In this document: one piece after another, positions 1-8,669 of the stretch
Layout of the letters: every line of letters starts with the position of its first letter
Numbering within the stretch: the stretch's first letter is position 1
Source: Nocardioides sp. REDSEA-S33_B3
Lineage (GTDB): Bacteria > Actinomycetota > Actinomycetes > Propionibacteriales > Nocardioidaceae
Length of the DNA: 64,000 nucleotides
NCBI GenBank assembly: GCA_001627335.1
Contig: LUPK01000057.1
Span: 16,183 to 80,182 of the forward strand
Reading direction: 5' to 3'
Program-made: the position numbers and the translations under genes
The notes under the pieces: generated by a model
Seen by the model: the letters and a program-made list of their open reading frames with translations, nothing else
What the model was told of the DNA's origin: nothing
The model's database searches: none

Positions 1-14
1 GCTCCACGCCTGCC

Positions 15-869
15 TCAGCCCCCTGCGGCCGCGAGGACCGCGCGCCGGGTCAGCACCGTCGCGAGGTGGCTGCGGTAGTCGGAGTCGCCGTTGAGGTCCG
101 AGGGCGGGTTGGTGCCCTCCGTGGCGCGCGAGGCGGCCTCGCGCACGGCGTCCTCGGTGGCCGGCTGACCGCGCAGCGCGTCCTCGACCGCGCGGGCACG
201 CAGCGGGGTCGACCCCATGTTGGTCAGCCCGACGCGTGCCTCCGCGATCGTGCCGCCCTCGACCCGGACCGCCGCGGCGACCGCGACGATCGGCCACTGG
301 TGGGCGACGCGCACGAACTTCTCGTAGTGCGCGCCCCAGCCGGTGTGCTTGGGCACCCGGACCGCGGTGAGGATCTCGTCCTCGCCGACGGCGGTCTCGA
401 AGAGGTCGACGAAGAAGTCGTCGGCCCCGACCGTGCGGGTGCCGTCGCGACCGGCGATCACCATCTCGCAGCCCAGCGCCAGCGCGGGCGCTCCCACGTC
501 ACCGGCGGGGTCGGCGTGGGCGAGCGCCCCACCGAAGGTCCCGCGGTGCCGGATCTGCTCGTCGGCGAGGTGGGTGACGGCTCGCTGCAGCAGCGCTGCG
601 TGCTCGGCGACCATCGGGTCCCGCAGGACGTCGGCGTGCCGGGTCATCGCGCCGATGACGAGGTGGTCGCCGTCGTCGCGGACACCCCGCAGCTCGGGGA
701 TCTTCCCGAGGTCGATGACGACCTCGGGTGCGTTGAGCCGCATCCGCAGCACCGGCAGCAGCGACTGGCCTCCGGCGAGGATCTTGGCGTCGTCGCCGTG
801 CTCGGCGAGCGCGGCGAGCGCCTCCTCGACCGTGGTCGGGGCGAGGTAGTCGAACTGCGCGGGGATCAC
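15..869 (-). CDS. Molybdenum hydroxylase FAD-binding medium subunit (CoxM-like)
   Basis: FAD-binding subunit of a xanthine dehydrogenase/CO dehydrogenase family enzyme; it would pass electrons from the iron-sulfur subunit through FAD to an acceptor. The 284-residue product has the usual family length. The N-terminal motif AGGQSLLPVLRMRLN and the central TFGGALAHADPAGD are the two FAD-contacting signatures of the family. The GTG start at 869 overlaps the TGA of the large-subunit gene by four bases (GTGA), which fixes the start and implies translational coupling. The order small-large-medium is that of form II CODH-like clusters. The true substrate cannot be read from the sequence. Confidence 0.93.
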   Translation of the reverse strand: MIPAQFDYLAPTTVEEALAALAEHGDDAKILAGGQSLLPVLRMRLNAPEVVIDLGKIPELRGVRDDGDHLVIGAMTRHADVLRDPMVAEHAALLQRAVTHLADEQIRHRGTFGGALAHADPAGDVGAPALALGCEMVIAGRDGTRTVGADDFFVDLFETAVGEDEILTAVRVPKHTGWGAHYEKFVRVAHQWPIVAVAAAVRVEGGTIAEARVGLTNMGSTPLRARAVEDALRGQPATEDAVREAASRATEGTNPPSDLNGDSDYRSHLATVLTRRAVLAAAGG

Positions 870-3340
870 TGTGCACCTCCGGTGGTCCGGTCGACGGTGC
901 CTTCCATGCCCGTCGAGGAGTCGAAGTGCGGCATCGCCGCACCCTCGGTGGCGCCGCCCCCGGCGACGCCCTGGATGGCCCGCCACACGCGCTCGGGCGT
1001 GCAGGGCATGGTGATGTCGTCGATGCCGAGATGGCGTACGGCGTCGACGACCGCGTTCACGACGGCCGGGGTCGAGGCGATCGTCCCGGCCTCGCCCACG
1101 CCCTTGGTGCCGAGGGTGTTGGTCAGCGACGGCGAGGTCGTGTGGTCGATGTCGAAGGAGATCGTGTCGGCAGCGGTGGGCAGCAGGTAGTCGGTGAACG
1201 ACCCCGACACCAGCGTGCCCGCGTCGTCGTAGACCGCCTCCTCCCACAGCGCCTGGGCGATGCCCTGCACCAGCCCCCCGTGCACCTGCCCGGCGACGAT
1301 GAGGGGGTTGATGATGTTGCCGATGTCGTCGCAGCAGGCGTACTTGCGCATCGACACCTGCCCGGTCTCGGTGTCGACCTCGACCGCGCACAGGTGGGTC
1401 CCGTGTGGGTAGTTGAAGTTCACCGGGTCGTAGGTCGCGTCGGCGTCAAGCGAGGGCTCCATGTCCTCGGGGTAGGAGTGCGCCGCGAACGCGGCGGTGG
1501 CCAGCTCCTGGATGGTGATGCCCTGGTCGGTGCCGCGGACACCGAACCGGCCACCGGCGTACTCCAGGTCGTCGGCGGAGGCCTCGAGCAGGTGGGCGGC
1601 CAGCGGTCGGGCCTTGTCGATGACCTTGTCGACGGCCTTGACCAGCGCCTCGCCGCCGACCACCAGCGACCGTGAGCCGTAGGTGTCCAGGCCCTTGGGC
1701 GCGACCTGGGTGTCGCCGTGCAGCACCTCGACGTCCTCGAAGGGGACCCCGAGCCGGTCGGCGACGATCTGGCTGAACGCCGTCTCGTGGCCCTGGCCGT
1801 GCGCGGAGGCGCCGGTGACGACCTCGACCTTGCCGGTGGCGAGCATGCGCACGCTGGCGTGCTCCCACCCGCCGGCGCCGTAGTTGAGCTGACCGAGCAC
1901 CCGGCTCGGCGCGAGCCCGCACATCTCGGTGAAGGTCGAGACTCCGATGCCGAGCTGGACCCGGTCGCCGGACTCGCGGCGCCGCTTCTGCTCGGCGCGC
2001 AGCTCGTCGTAGCCGAGCATCTCCATCGCCCGCTGCGTGGCCTTCTCGTAGTCGCCGGAGTCGTACTCCAGCCCGGCGACGGTGGTGAAGGGGAACTCGT
2101 CGGCGTCGATCCAGTTGCGGCGACGGACCTCGATCGGGTCCTCGCCGAGCTCGGCGGCCAGCTCGTCCATCAGCCGCTCGATCGCGAAGGTGGCCTCGGG
2201 CCGGCCGGCGCCGCGGTAGGCGTCGGTCCAGGTCTTGTTGGTCAGCACCGTCTGGCAGTTGAACTGGTAGGCGGGGAACTTGTAGATCGAGTTGAACATG
2301 AAGGCGCCGAGCACCGGGACGCCGCCGCCGACGATCGCGACGTAGGCCCCGAGGTCGGCGAGCAGCTCGACCTTGAGGCCGGTGACGGTGCCGTCCTTCT
2401 CGGCGCTCATCGTGAGCTTCTGCCACTGGTCGCGCCCGTGGTGGGCGGTCATCAGCGACTCCGAACGGGTCTCGGTGAACTTCACCGGCCGCCCCAGCCG
2501 CCGGGCGACGGCGAAGGCGATCATCTCCTCCGGGGTCTGCTGGAGCTTGCCGCCGAAGCCACCGCCCACGTCGGGGGCGATGACCCGGATCTTCGACTCC
2601 GGCACACCGGTCGTCGCCGCGATCGCGAAGCGCAGGATGTGCGGCACCTGGGTCGCCGACCAGACGGTGATCTGCTCGCCGGTCGGGTCGACGACGACCG
2701 AGCGCGGCTCCATGAAGGCGGGGATCAGCCGCTGCTGGCGGTACTCCCGCTCGATCACGATGCCGTCGGTCCGTGCCTTCTCGATGGCCGCGTCGACGTC
2801 GCCGCCGGTGCCGGCCTCGGCGGAGTCGAACTTCCAGAACGCCGACTTGTTGGTGCCGAGGTCGGGGTGGGCCAGGACCTCGTCGGTGGCGGCGTGCTTG
2901 AGGTCCAGGGCGGCCGGCAGCTCGTCGTACTCGACGTCGACGAGCTCGGCGGCGTCCCGCGCCTCCGCCGCGCTCCGCGCCACCACGACCGCGACGACCT
3001 CGCCGGCGAACGCGACCCGGTCGACCGGCATCGGCAGGTGCGGCGGGGTCACCTGGTCCTCGGTGATCGCCCAGGCGTTGATGCAGGCGCCCTGCGCCTC
3101 GCCGAGGTCGGCGCCGGTGACCACGTCGACGACGTTGGTGGCGTTCTTGGCCTCGGTGGTGTCGATCGAGACGATCTTCGCGTGCGCGAAGGGGCTGCGG
3201 ACCATCGCGAGGTGCAGCATCCCGGGCAGCGCGAGGTTGTCGGTCCACCGGGTGCGGCCGGTGATCAGCCGCTGGTCCTCCTTGCGGCGCCGCTCGCGCC
3301 CGATCTCCCGCTCGGCAGCTGGCTCCTGGACGGCGGTCAT
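866..3340 (-). CDS. Molybdenum hydroxylase large subunit, form II CoxL-like
   Basis: Catalytic, molybdopterin-cytosine-dinucleotide-binding subunit of an aerobic CO-dehydrogenase-like enzyme (824 residues). The active-site loop at about residues 372-378 reads AYRGAGR, the form II signature; true form I CO dehydrogenases carry AYXCSFR with the catalytic cysteine. Form II proteins have been linked to CO oxidation in some bacteria, but many probably act on other aldehydes or heterocycles, so I do not call this CO oxidation. The motif GGGFGGK near residue 260 and the C-terminal [18 protein letters not shown] are typical of the family. The start overlaps the stop of the small-subunit gene by ATGA. 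Confidence 0.93.
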   Translation of the reverse strand: MTAVQEPAAEREIGRERRRKEDQRLITGRTRWTDNLALPGMLHLAMVRSPFAHAKIVSIDTTEAKNATNVVDVVTGADLGEAQGACINAWAITEDQVTPPHLPMPVDRVAFAGEVVAVVVARSAAEARDAAELVDVEYDELPAALDLKHAATDEVLAHPDLGTNKSAFWKFDSAEAGTGGDVDAAIEKARTDGIVIEREYRQQRLIPAFMEPRSVVVDPTGEQITVWSATQVPHILRFAIAATTGVPESKIRVIAPDVGGGFGGKLQQTPEEMIAFAVARRLGRPVKFTETRSESLMTAHHGRDQWQKLTMSAEKDGTVTGLKVELLADLGAYVAIVGGGVPVLGAFMFNSIYKFPAYQFNCQTVLTNKTWTDAYRGAGRPEATFAIERLMDELAAELGEDPIEVRRRNWIDADEFPFTTVAGLEYDSGDYEKATQRAMEMLGYDELRAEQKRRRESGDRVQLGIGVSTFTEMCGLAPSRVLGQLNYGAGGWEHASVRMLATGKVEVVTGASAHGQGHETAFSQIVADRLGVPFEDVEVLHGDTQVAPKGLDTYGSRSLVVGGEALVKAVDKVIDKARPLAAHLLEASADDLEYAGGRFGVRGTDQGITIQELATAAFAAHSYPEDMEPSLDADATYDPVNFNYPHGTHLCAVEVDTETGQVSMRKYACCDDIGNIINPLIVAGQVHGGLVQGIAQALWEEAVYDDAGTLVSGSFTDYLLPTAADTISFDIDHTTSPSLTNTLGTKGVGEAGTIASTPAVVNAVVDAVRHLGIDDITMPCTPERVWRAIQGVAGGGATEGAAMPHFDSSTGMEGTVDRTTGGAQ

Positions 3341-3840
3341 GCCGTCACCCCCTGCTCCTGCTCCTCGCTGGTCGAGCCCGTCGAGACCCCGGCGGCGTGC
3401 TGCACCGCCCTGACGATGTTGTGGTAGCCGGTGCAGCGGCACAGGTTGCCCTCGAGGCCGAGCCGGATCTCCTCCTCGCTGGGCTGCGGGTTCTCCTTCA
3501 GCAGCGCCACGCTCTGCATGACCATGCCCGGCGTGCAGAAGCCGCACTGGAGGCCGTGGCACTCGCGGAAGGCCTCCTGCACCGGGTGCAGCTCGCCGTC
3601 CTGCGCGAGCCCCTCGATGGTGGTGACCTCGCATCCGTCGGCCTGGACGGCCAGGACGTTGCAGGACTTCACGGACTCACCGTCGAGGTGGACGGTGCAG
3701 GCTCCGCAGTTGCTGGTGTCGCACCCGATGACGGTGCCGGTCTTGCCGAGGCGCTCGCGCAGGTACTGCACCAGCAGCATCCGCGGCTCGACGTCGTCGG
3801 CGACCCTGGCGCCGTCGACGGTGAGGCTGATCCGGGTCAT
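3337..3840 (-). CDS. Molybdenum hydroxylase iron-sulfur small subunit (CoxS-like)
   Basis: Two-[2Fe-2S] subunit, 167 residues. The plant-type cluster ligands are Cys40, Cys45, Cys48 and Cys60 ([10 protein letters not shown] ... SC). The second, helical-domain cluster is held by Cys99, Cys102, Cys134 and Cys136 (CGFC ... LCRC). It starts the small-large-medium operon. The last ~15 residues ([12 protein letters not shown]) are encoded by a copy of a dispersed GGTCGAG repeat and have no counterpart in the family, so the C-terminus appears to have been extended by the repeat. The promoter should lie in the 140 bp before the start, which hold three 11-bp tandem repeats. Confidence 0.95.
   Translation of the reverse strand: MTRISLTVDGARVADDVEPRMLLVQYLRERLGKTGTVIGCDTSNCGACTVHLDGESVKSCNVLAVQADGCEVTTIEGLAQDGELHPVQEAFRECHGLQCGFCTPGMVMQSVALLKENPQPSEEEIRLGLEGNLCRCTGYHNIVRAVQHAAGVSTGSTSEEQEQGVTA
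3368..3388. repeat. Dispersed GGTCGAG-type repeat inside the coxS-like 3' end
   Basis: The stretch has the core GGTCGAGCCCGTCGAGACC, a short imperfect dyad (GGTCGAG / gtCGAGACC). The same 21 bp occur at 8643-8663, and longer relatives occur at 35764-35840, 40739-40796, 41822-41870, 45810-45903 and 60937-60990. Here it is translated, giving the STGSTS tail of the iron-sulfur subunit about 30 bp before the next start codon. Confidence 0.8.
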
Positions 3841-3917
3841 GGACTCTCCCTGGGTGGATCACGCGGGGGTTCGCGTGGGTGGCGGGTCGTGTGACCCGGC
3901 TCACGCTATGAGCGCCA

Positions 3918-3950
3918 GGTTGGAGGAGGGTTGGAGGAGGGTTGGAGGAG
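3918..3950. promoter_or_regulatory. Three perfect 11-bp tandem repeats upstream of the Mo-hydroxylase operon
   Basis: GGTTGGAGGAG occurs three times head to tail at 3918-3928, 3929-3939 and 3940-3950, flanked by AGCGC (3911-3915) and GCGCT (3950-3954). The array ends about 78 bp upstream of the small-subunit start and just after the end of the regulator gene. A period of one helical turn puts all copies on the same DNA face, as expected for a cooperative activator site. The adjacent GAF regulator is the obvious candidate ligand. This role is inferred. Confidence 0.5.
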
Positions 3951-3980
3951 CGCTGAACGAGGGCCGGCGCCTCCCCGTCC

Positions 3981-5213
3981 TCAGCCGCGCGCAGCCGCCA
4001 GACGGGCCTTGAGCAGCGGCGCCAGCGGGTGGGCGCGTCCACCCAGCCGGGCCAGCGCAGCCTCGACCACCTCGGTGTCGTAGGGCGCCCGCTCGCCGTA
4101 GGTCGCGACCGCCTCGGGGTCGGGGTCGGCCAGCAGCGCCTCCCGGACCGCGACGGCGACGTACTCGCCGAGCTCCTGCAGGGCCGGGCTGTCGGTGCCG
4201 GGCAGCAGGTCGCCGCCGTACGCCTCGACGGCCCGACCCACCCGCCCGCGACGCAGCATCGAGAGCACGTGGTCGACGTCGGTGGCCACCGGCATGGTCA
4301 GCCGGTAGGGCCGCGAGGAGAGCTGCCCGCCGAGCGCGTGGCGCAGGTGGGAGACCTCGGCCTTGAGGGTGGAGAAGGTGACGGCGTGGTCGCCGTAGAC
4401 CGCCGCGTGGAGCCGGTCCAGCGAGAGCCCCTCGGGGTGCAGGGCGAGCAGGGCGAGGATCTCGGTCTGGCGCCGGTTGAGCAGCAGCCGCTGGCCGTCG
4501 AGGTGGGCCTCGGCTGTGCCGAGGACCGAGAGCACCAGGCCGGGCTGGGTGTCGTCGGGCCCGGGGGCGTGACCCAGCGGGGTGGCGCTGGCCGGCATCG
4601 CCTGCTCGATGAGGCGCGCCATCACCTGCGCGGTGGCGAGGCCGATCGGGTGGGTGCGGTCCCAGGTGGTGGAGAGGTCGAGCACGCCGAGCTGCACGCC
4701 GGTCACCGGGTCGTGCACGGGCGCGGCCCAGCAGACCCAGTTGTGCACCATCGAGGCGTAGTGCTCGGCGCTGAAGACCATCGCCGCGCGGTCGTGGCGG
4801 TTGGCGAGGTCCAGGGCGTTGGTGCCGGCGGACCGGTCGTCCCACCGGCCGCCGGCCACGAAGTTCACGCTCTCGGCCTTGCGGCGCATGGTGCGACCGC
4901 CGTACGTCCACAGGATGCGGGTCTGCGGGTCGGTCACCGCGACCACGAGGTCGCCGTCCTCGGCGGTGCGGCGCAGGTCCTCCTCGACCCGCTCGACCGC
5001 GGTCTGCAGCGGGGAGTCGCGGAAGTAGGCCGCGGTCTCCTGCTCGTCGTCGAGGGGGGCGTAGGCGACCTCCGGGGAGATCGTCTGCTCCGAGCGCGCC
5101 CAGCTCGACCAGATCTCGGGGCGCACGAGCTGCTCGGCGCCGTCACCGTGCTCGACGAACGAGGTCCACGCGCGCACCGCGTCGACCCGGCGAGCCCGCA
5201 GGTCCGCTTCCAT
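3981..5213 (-). CDS. GAF-domain transcriptional regulator with winged-helix C-terminus
   Basis: 410-residue predicted regulator. The N-terminal two thirds resemble the sensory part of AcoR-type activators: residues 30-80 look like the linker (VRPEIWSSWARS), then a GAF-like domain with SVNFVAGGRWDDRSAGTNA and a second block ending GVLDLSTTWDRTHP. There is no sigma-54 AAA+ domain. Instead residues ~255-320 form a winged helix (NRRQTEILALLALHP ... TLKAEVSHLRHAL). It lies just upstream of and co-oriented with the Mo-hydroxylase operon, 140 bp away, so it probably senses a substrate-related signal and controls that operon through the tandem repeats at 3918-3950. The ATG start gives a full GAF N-terminus. 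Confidence 0.85.
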   Translation of the reverse strand: MEADLRARRVDAVRAWTSFVEHGDGAEQLVRPEIWSSWARSEQTISPEVAYAPLDDEQETAAYFRDSPLQTAVERVEEDLRRTAEDGDLVVAVTDPQTRILWTYGGRTMRRKAESVNFVAGGRWDDRSAGTNALDLANRHDRAAMVFSAEHYASMVHNWVCWAAPVHDPVTGVQLGVLDLSTTWDRTHPIGLATAQVMARLIEQAMPASATPLGHAPGPDDTQPGLVLSVLGTAEAHLDGQRLLLNRRQTEILALLALHPEGLSLDRLHAAVYGDHAVTFSTLKAEVSHLRHALGGQLSSRPYRLTMPVATDVDHVLSMLRRGRVGRAVEAYGGDLLPGTDSPALQELGEYVAVAVREALLADPDPEAVATYGERAPYDTEVVEAALARLGGRAHPLAPLLKARLAAARG

Positions 5214-5246
5214 GCCGCGAACCTAGCACCGTCCTGGTGACGTGGG

Positions 5247-6239
5247 TCACACCTCGAGGTGGCGCCTCAGGAACGCGACGGTGCGGCGCATCGAGTCGGC
5301 GAAGCGCGGGCCGAAGGCGTGCTGCTCCCCCGGCCACTCCACCAGCGTGCTGCGAGCACCCGCCTCCCGCAGCAGCCGGTCGGTCTGCCGGGACCAGGCC
5401 GGTGGGCAGACGTCGTCGGAGGTGCCGTGGTGGAGCATCACCGGCACCTCGACGCGGTCGAAGAATGTCCGGCTGGACAGGTCGCGGTAGAAGCGCGGCG
5501 ACTCCTCGGGCGTGCCGTGCTCGTCGTAGAACGCGCGTGCCCCCTCGGGGCGGTTGGGCTCGGTGAACTGGCGCAGGTTGTCGACGAAGCGGCTGCTCAC
5601 CGACGCGAAGACGACCGCCGCGTCGACCAGGTCCGGCTCGGCCACGATGGCGTTGAGCGTGACGCCGCCGCCCATCGAGCGGCCGACGAAGGCGGTGCGG
5701 TCGGCGTCGACGTAGTCCATCCGCTTCAGGGCCTTGACCGCCCCGATCGCGTCACGGGTGTAGACCAGCCGGGTCTCCCGGCCCATCGGGCTGACCGGGT
5801 CCGAGCCGGCGTGGCCGCGGTAGTCGGTGTGCAGCACCACGAACCCAGCCGCCGCGAACCACTCCTGCTCGCGGCTCATCCCCCGGCCGAGGGTGTAGAT
5901 CGCGGGGTCGATGTAGCCGTGGTTGAGCACCAGCGCGGGGAACGGCCCCTCGCCCTTGGGCACCAGCAGCTCGCCGGTGACGGTGGCCCCGTTGACGCGG
6001 TACGCCGCCGCGTAGCCGGTCCACCGGTCGGTCTCGGCCAGCTGCGCGGTCGTGCGCAGGCCGCCGCCGCGCACGTCCTCACGCATGAGCGCCGGGAGGC
6101 TCTGAGGGTCACGGACGGGTGGGAGGGTCTCGTCGGACTCGGGGTCTGCTGTGGGGTCTGCTGTGGGGTCTGCTGTGGGGTCTGCTGTGGACTCGCCGGT
6201 GGGCTGGTCGCTCGGCTCGCCCGTGGGGCTGCAGCCCAA
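5247..6239 (-). CDS. Alpha/beta hydrolase, possible lipoprotein
   Basis: Prolyl-oligopeptidase/dienelactone-hydrolase-like alpha/beta hydrolase. Visible features are the oxyanion region LVLNHGYID, the nucleophile elbow GRSMGGG, a late acidic region (HHGTSDDVCPP) and the catalytic histidine in GEQHAFGP. The first residues are LGCSPTG, which look like a lipobox, but in-frame codons upstream to the TGA at 6282-6284 give no ATG/GTG and no hydrophobic signal core. Either the protein starts at the TTG of position 6239 or a frameshift separates it from a signal peptide. Residues ~18-33 are a four-fold ADPT repeat from a DNA minisatellite. Substrate unknown. Confidence 0.8.
   Translation of the reverse strand: MGCSPTGEPSDQPTGESTADPTADPTADPTADPESDETLPPVRDPQSLPALMREDVRGGGLRTTAQLAETDRWTGYAAAYRVNGATVTGELLVPKGEGPFPALVLNHGYIDPAIYTLGRGMSREQEWFAAAGFVVLHTDYRGHAGSDPVSPMGRETRLVYTRDAIGAVKALKRMDYVDADRTAFVGRSMGGGVTLNAIVAEPDLVDAAVVFASVSSRFVDNLRQFTEPNRPEGARAFYDEHGTPEESPRFYRDLSSRTFFDRVEVPVMLHHGTSDDVCPPAWSRQTDRLLREAGARSTLVEWPGEQHAFGPRFADSMRRTVAFLRRHLEV
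6141..6188. repeat. 12-bp in-frame minisatellite (4 copies)
   Basis: GGGGTCTGCTGT is repeated four times without error at 6141-6152, 6153-6164, 6165-6176 and 6177-6188. As a multiple of three it adds or removes ADPT units in the N-terminal linker of the hydrolase without shifting frame, so copy number may vary among strains. Confidence 0.85.
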
Positions 6240-6324
6240 CGGCGTACGTCGTGACCGGCCGGATCCACCCGCACGGGAGCCTCATGGGTCCACTGTGGCG
6301 GCTGGGGCCAAGCGGCGGGTCGGG

Positions 6325-6412
6325 AGGTTCATCGGCCGTCCGACAGACCTTGGCGTTGGCCGACAGCGGTTCATCGGCCAGTGGCAAGGTTCATCGGCCG
6401 GCCGATGAACCT
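6325..6412. repeat. AGGTTCATCGGCC half-sites and a 26-bp perfect palindrome
   Basis: The 13-mer AGGTTCATCGGCC occurs at 6325-6337, as GGTTCATCGGCC at 6368-6379, and again at 6387-6399 where it abuts its own reverse complement (6400-6412) to give a loop-free 26-bp palindrome. The block fills the 188-bp gap between the XdhC stop and the hydrolase start. It could act as a hairpin terminator/attenuator or be a REP-like element. Confidence 0.75.
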
Positions 6413-6427
6413 CGCGGCCCACGCCGG

Positions 6428-7549
6428 CTACTCCTCCCCGTGGATCCGCCCCGAGGTGGTGGCCAGCCGCTCCCCGGAGCCACCCCAGCGGCCGGCGATG
6501 ATCTCGGCGGCGATGGAGATGGCGGTCTCCTCCGGGGTGCGGGCGCCGAGGTCGAGGCCGATGGGCGAGGAGAGCCGGCCGATCTCGTCCTCGGTCAGCC
6601 CCACCTCGCGGAGCCGGTCGAGCCGGTCGTCGTGGGTGCGCCGCGAGCCCATCGCCCCCACGTAGGCGACGTCCAGGCGCAGCGCGACCTCGAGCAGCGG
6701 CACGTCGAACTTCGGGTCGTGGGTGAGCACGGCCAGGACGGTGCGCGGGTCGATGCGGCCGGCCTCGACCTCGGCGGCGAGGTAGCGGTGCGGCCAGTCC
6801 ACGACCACCTCGTCGGCGTCGGGGAAGCGCGAGGCGGTCGCGAAGACGGGCCGGGCGTCGCAGACGGTGACGTGGTAGCCGAGGAACGACCCCACCCGCG
6901 CGACCGCCGCCGCGAAGTCGATGGCTCCGAACACCAGCATCCGCGGTTTCGGCGCGAACCCCCACACGAACACCCGCATCCCCTCGCCGCGCCGCTCACC
7001 GTCGGGGCCGTAGGTCAGCGTCGCGTTGGAGCCACTCGCCAGCAGGCCGAGGGCGTCGTCGTGCACGGCGTCGTCCATCCTCGCCGAGCCGAGCGAGCCC
7101 GAGAGCGCCTCCCCGGGTCGTACGACGACGCGCCGGCCCCGCACCCCGGCGTCGGGGTGCTCGATCACCGTGGCCAGCGCGACGGGTCGCCCCGCCTCGA
7201 TGTCGGCGGCCACCTCGCCGAGCTCGGGGAAGGTCTCGCGCGAGACCTTCTCGACGTAGACGTCCAGGATGCCGCCGCAGGTCAGCCCGACCGCGAACGC
7301 GTCGTCGTCGGAGACGCCGTAGCGCTCGAGCACCGGCTCGCCCGTGCCGGCCACCTCGGTCGCCTGCTCGTAGACCGCGCCCTCGACGCACCCGCCCGAC
7401 ACCGAGCCCACCGCGGTCGCGTCGGGGCCGACCAGCATCGAGGCACCGGCCGGTCGCGGGGCGGAGCGGAAGGTCGCCACGACGGTGGCGACGCCGACGG
7501 TCTCGCCGGCCTCCCACCACGCCATCAGCTCGGGCAGCACGTCACGCAC
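6428..7549 (-). CDS. XdhC/CoxI family protein
   Basis: Maturation factor of molybdenum hydroxylases (XdhC binds and sulfurates the molybdenum cofactor in Rhodobacter). 373 residues. The N-terminal XdhC_CoxI domain has GSVSGGCVEGAVYEQ and TCGGILDVYVE, and the C-terminal Rossmann-like XdhC_C domain runs from RMLVFGAIDFAAAVARVG to YVGAMGSRRTHDDRL. The chosen GTG at 7549 overlaps the end of the VWA gene by eight bases; a GTG nine bases later would nearly abolish the overlap. It is the last gene of the MoxR-VWA-XdhC group, which fits insertion of the cofactor into the enzyme encoded at 15-3840. Confidence 0.92.
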   Translation of the reverse strand: MRDVLPELMAWWEAGETVGVATVVATFRSAPRPAGASMLVGPDATAVGSVSGGCVEGAVYEQATEVAGTGEPVLERYGVSDDDAFAVGLTCGGILDVYVEKVSRETFPELGEVAADIEAGRPVALATVIEHPDAGVRGRRVVVRPGEALSGSLGSARMDDAVHDDALGLLASGSNATLTYGPDGERRGEGMRVFVWGFAPKPRMLVFGAIDFAAAVARVGSFLGYHVTVCDARPVFATASRFPDADEVVVDWPHRYLAAEVEAGRIDPRTVLAVLTHDPKFDVPLLEVALRLDVAYVGAMGSRRTHDDRLDRLREVGLTEDEIGRLSSPIGLDLGARTPEETAISIAAEIIAGRWGGSGERLATTSGRIHGEE

Positions 7550-8669
7550 GGGAGAGCACCTCGCACAGCTCGGAGTAGGTCGCCAGCGAGTGCCCGGCGA
7601 GGAAGTCGTCGACGTGGGGCAGCACCGCCACCACACCGCCCTGCACCGGCTCGTAGCCGGCCTTGCCGCGGTGCGGGTTGACCCACACGACCCGGTGCGC
7701 GATCCGCTGCAGCCGTCGCACCTGCTCGGCCAGCAGCGTCGGGTCACCGCGCTCCCAGCCGTCGCTGAGCACCACCACGACCGCACCGCGGGCCAGCCCG
7801 CGTCGCCCCCAGCGGTCGAGGAAGACCTGCAGCGACTCCCCCAGCCGCGTGCCGCCGGACCAGTCGGGCACCGTGTCGCCGGCCGCGACCAGCGCGCGCT
7901 CGGGGTCGCGGACCGACAGCGCCCGGGTGAGGTGGGTGAGCCGGGTGCCGACGGTGAACGTCTCCACCCGCGCGTCGGGCACGTGGGTCAGCCGGTGCGC
8001 CACGCGCAGCAGGGCGTCGGCGTACCCGCTCATCGAGCCGGACACGTCGACCAGCAGCACCACTCGGCGGGGTCGGGTGCCGCGACGGCGGTAGGCGATG
8101 GGGGCGGGCTCGCCGAGGCGGCGCAGCGAGGCGCGGACCGTGGCGCGGGCGTCGACCTGCCCGCGGTGCCAGCGGTCGTGCCGGGCCGTACGCCGTCGCG
8201 GCGGGCGGAAGCGCAACCGGGCGAGCTGGGCGGCGAGCCGCTGCTTCTCCCCGGCGCTCAGCGTGGCGACGTCGCGGTGCCGCAGCACCTCGGCGTCGCT
8301 GGCCCGCGCTCGCACGGGGTCGGAGTCGTCGCTCTCACCAGCGCCGTCGGCGTCGGTCTCGGGCAAGGAGGTGAGCGTCGGCGCGCCCGGCGTGGCCGGC
8401 CGCGGGCGCGGCAGCCCGGCCCGGTGGTCGAAGTAGGCCTCGAAGACGCCGTCGAAGCGGTGCAGGTCGTCCGGCCCGCCGCACAGCGTCGAGCGGCCGG
8501 CGGTCCGCACCGCCGCGGCATCGGCCAGGCCGACGTGCGCGCAGGCCTCGAGGAAGGCCGCCGACCGGTCGTGCGTCACCGCCACCCCGGCGGCGCGCAG
8601 GGCGGTCGTGAACCCGAGCAGCACCTCGTCGGGCGCTCGTCGCTGGTCGAGCCCGTCGAGACCCGTCAT
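7542..8669 (-). CDS. VWA domain protein, CoxE-like
   Basis: 375-residue protein of the CoxE family. The C-terminal half is a von Willebrand A domain with an intact MIDAS (DVSGSMSGY, then TRL and SDGWERGD). The arginine-rich middle (RFRPPRRRTARHDRWHRG) is typical. In Oligotropha CoxE works with the AAA+ ATPase CoxD to assemble the [CuSMoO2] centre; here the partner form II enzyme lacks the copper-ligand cysteine, so the pair more likely helps load or sulfurate the Mo site. The ATG overlaps the MoxR stop (ATGA). The first residues MTGLDGLDQ are encoded by a GGTCGAG dispersed repeat, so the native start may once have been different. Confidence 0.9.
   Translation of the reverse strand: MTGLDGLDQRRAPDEVLLGFTTALRAAGVAVTHDRSAAFLEACAHVGLADAAAVRTAGRSTLCGGPDDLHRFDGVFEAYFDHRAGLPRPRPATPGAPTLTSLPETDADGAGESDDSDPVRARASDAEVLRHRDVATLSAGEKQRLAAQLARLRFRPPRRRTARHDRWHRGQVDARATVRASLRRLGEPAPIAYRRRGTRPRRVVLLVDVSGSMSGYADALLRVAHRLTHVPDARVETFTVGTRLTHLTRALSVRDPERALVAAGDTVPDWSGGTRLGESLQVFLDRWGRRGLARGAVVVVLSDGWERGDPTLLAEQVRRLQRIAHRVVWVNPHRGKAGYEPVQGGVVAVLPHVDDFLAGHSLATYSELCEVLSRA
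8643..8663. repeat. Dispersed GGTCGAG-type repeat at the VWA gene start
   Basis: Same 21-bp element as 3368-3388, here directly after the ATGA overlap between the MoxR and VWA genes, where it encodes residues 2-9 of the VWA protein. Confidence 0.8.

Noticed and set aside
866..3340. Annotation as CO dehydrogenase
   Set aside because: The loop is AYRGAGR and lacks the AYXCSFR cysteine of form I, so CO oxidation is not supported by sequence.
1718..3427. Long open frames antisense to the CoxL-like gene and many others
   Set aside because: They lack family signatures, are rich in Arg/Gly/Ala/His and mirror real genes on the other strand, as expected at high GC.
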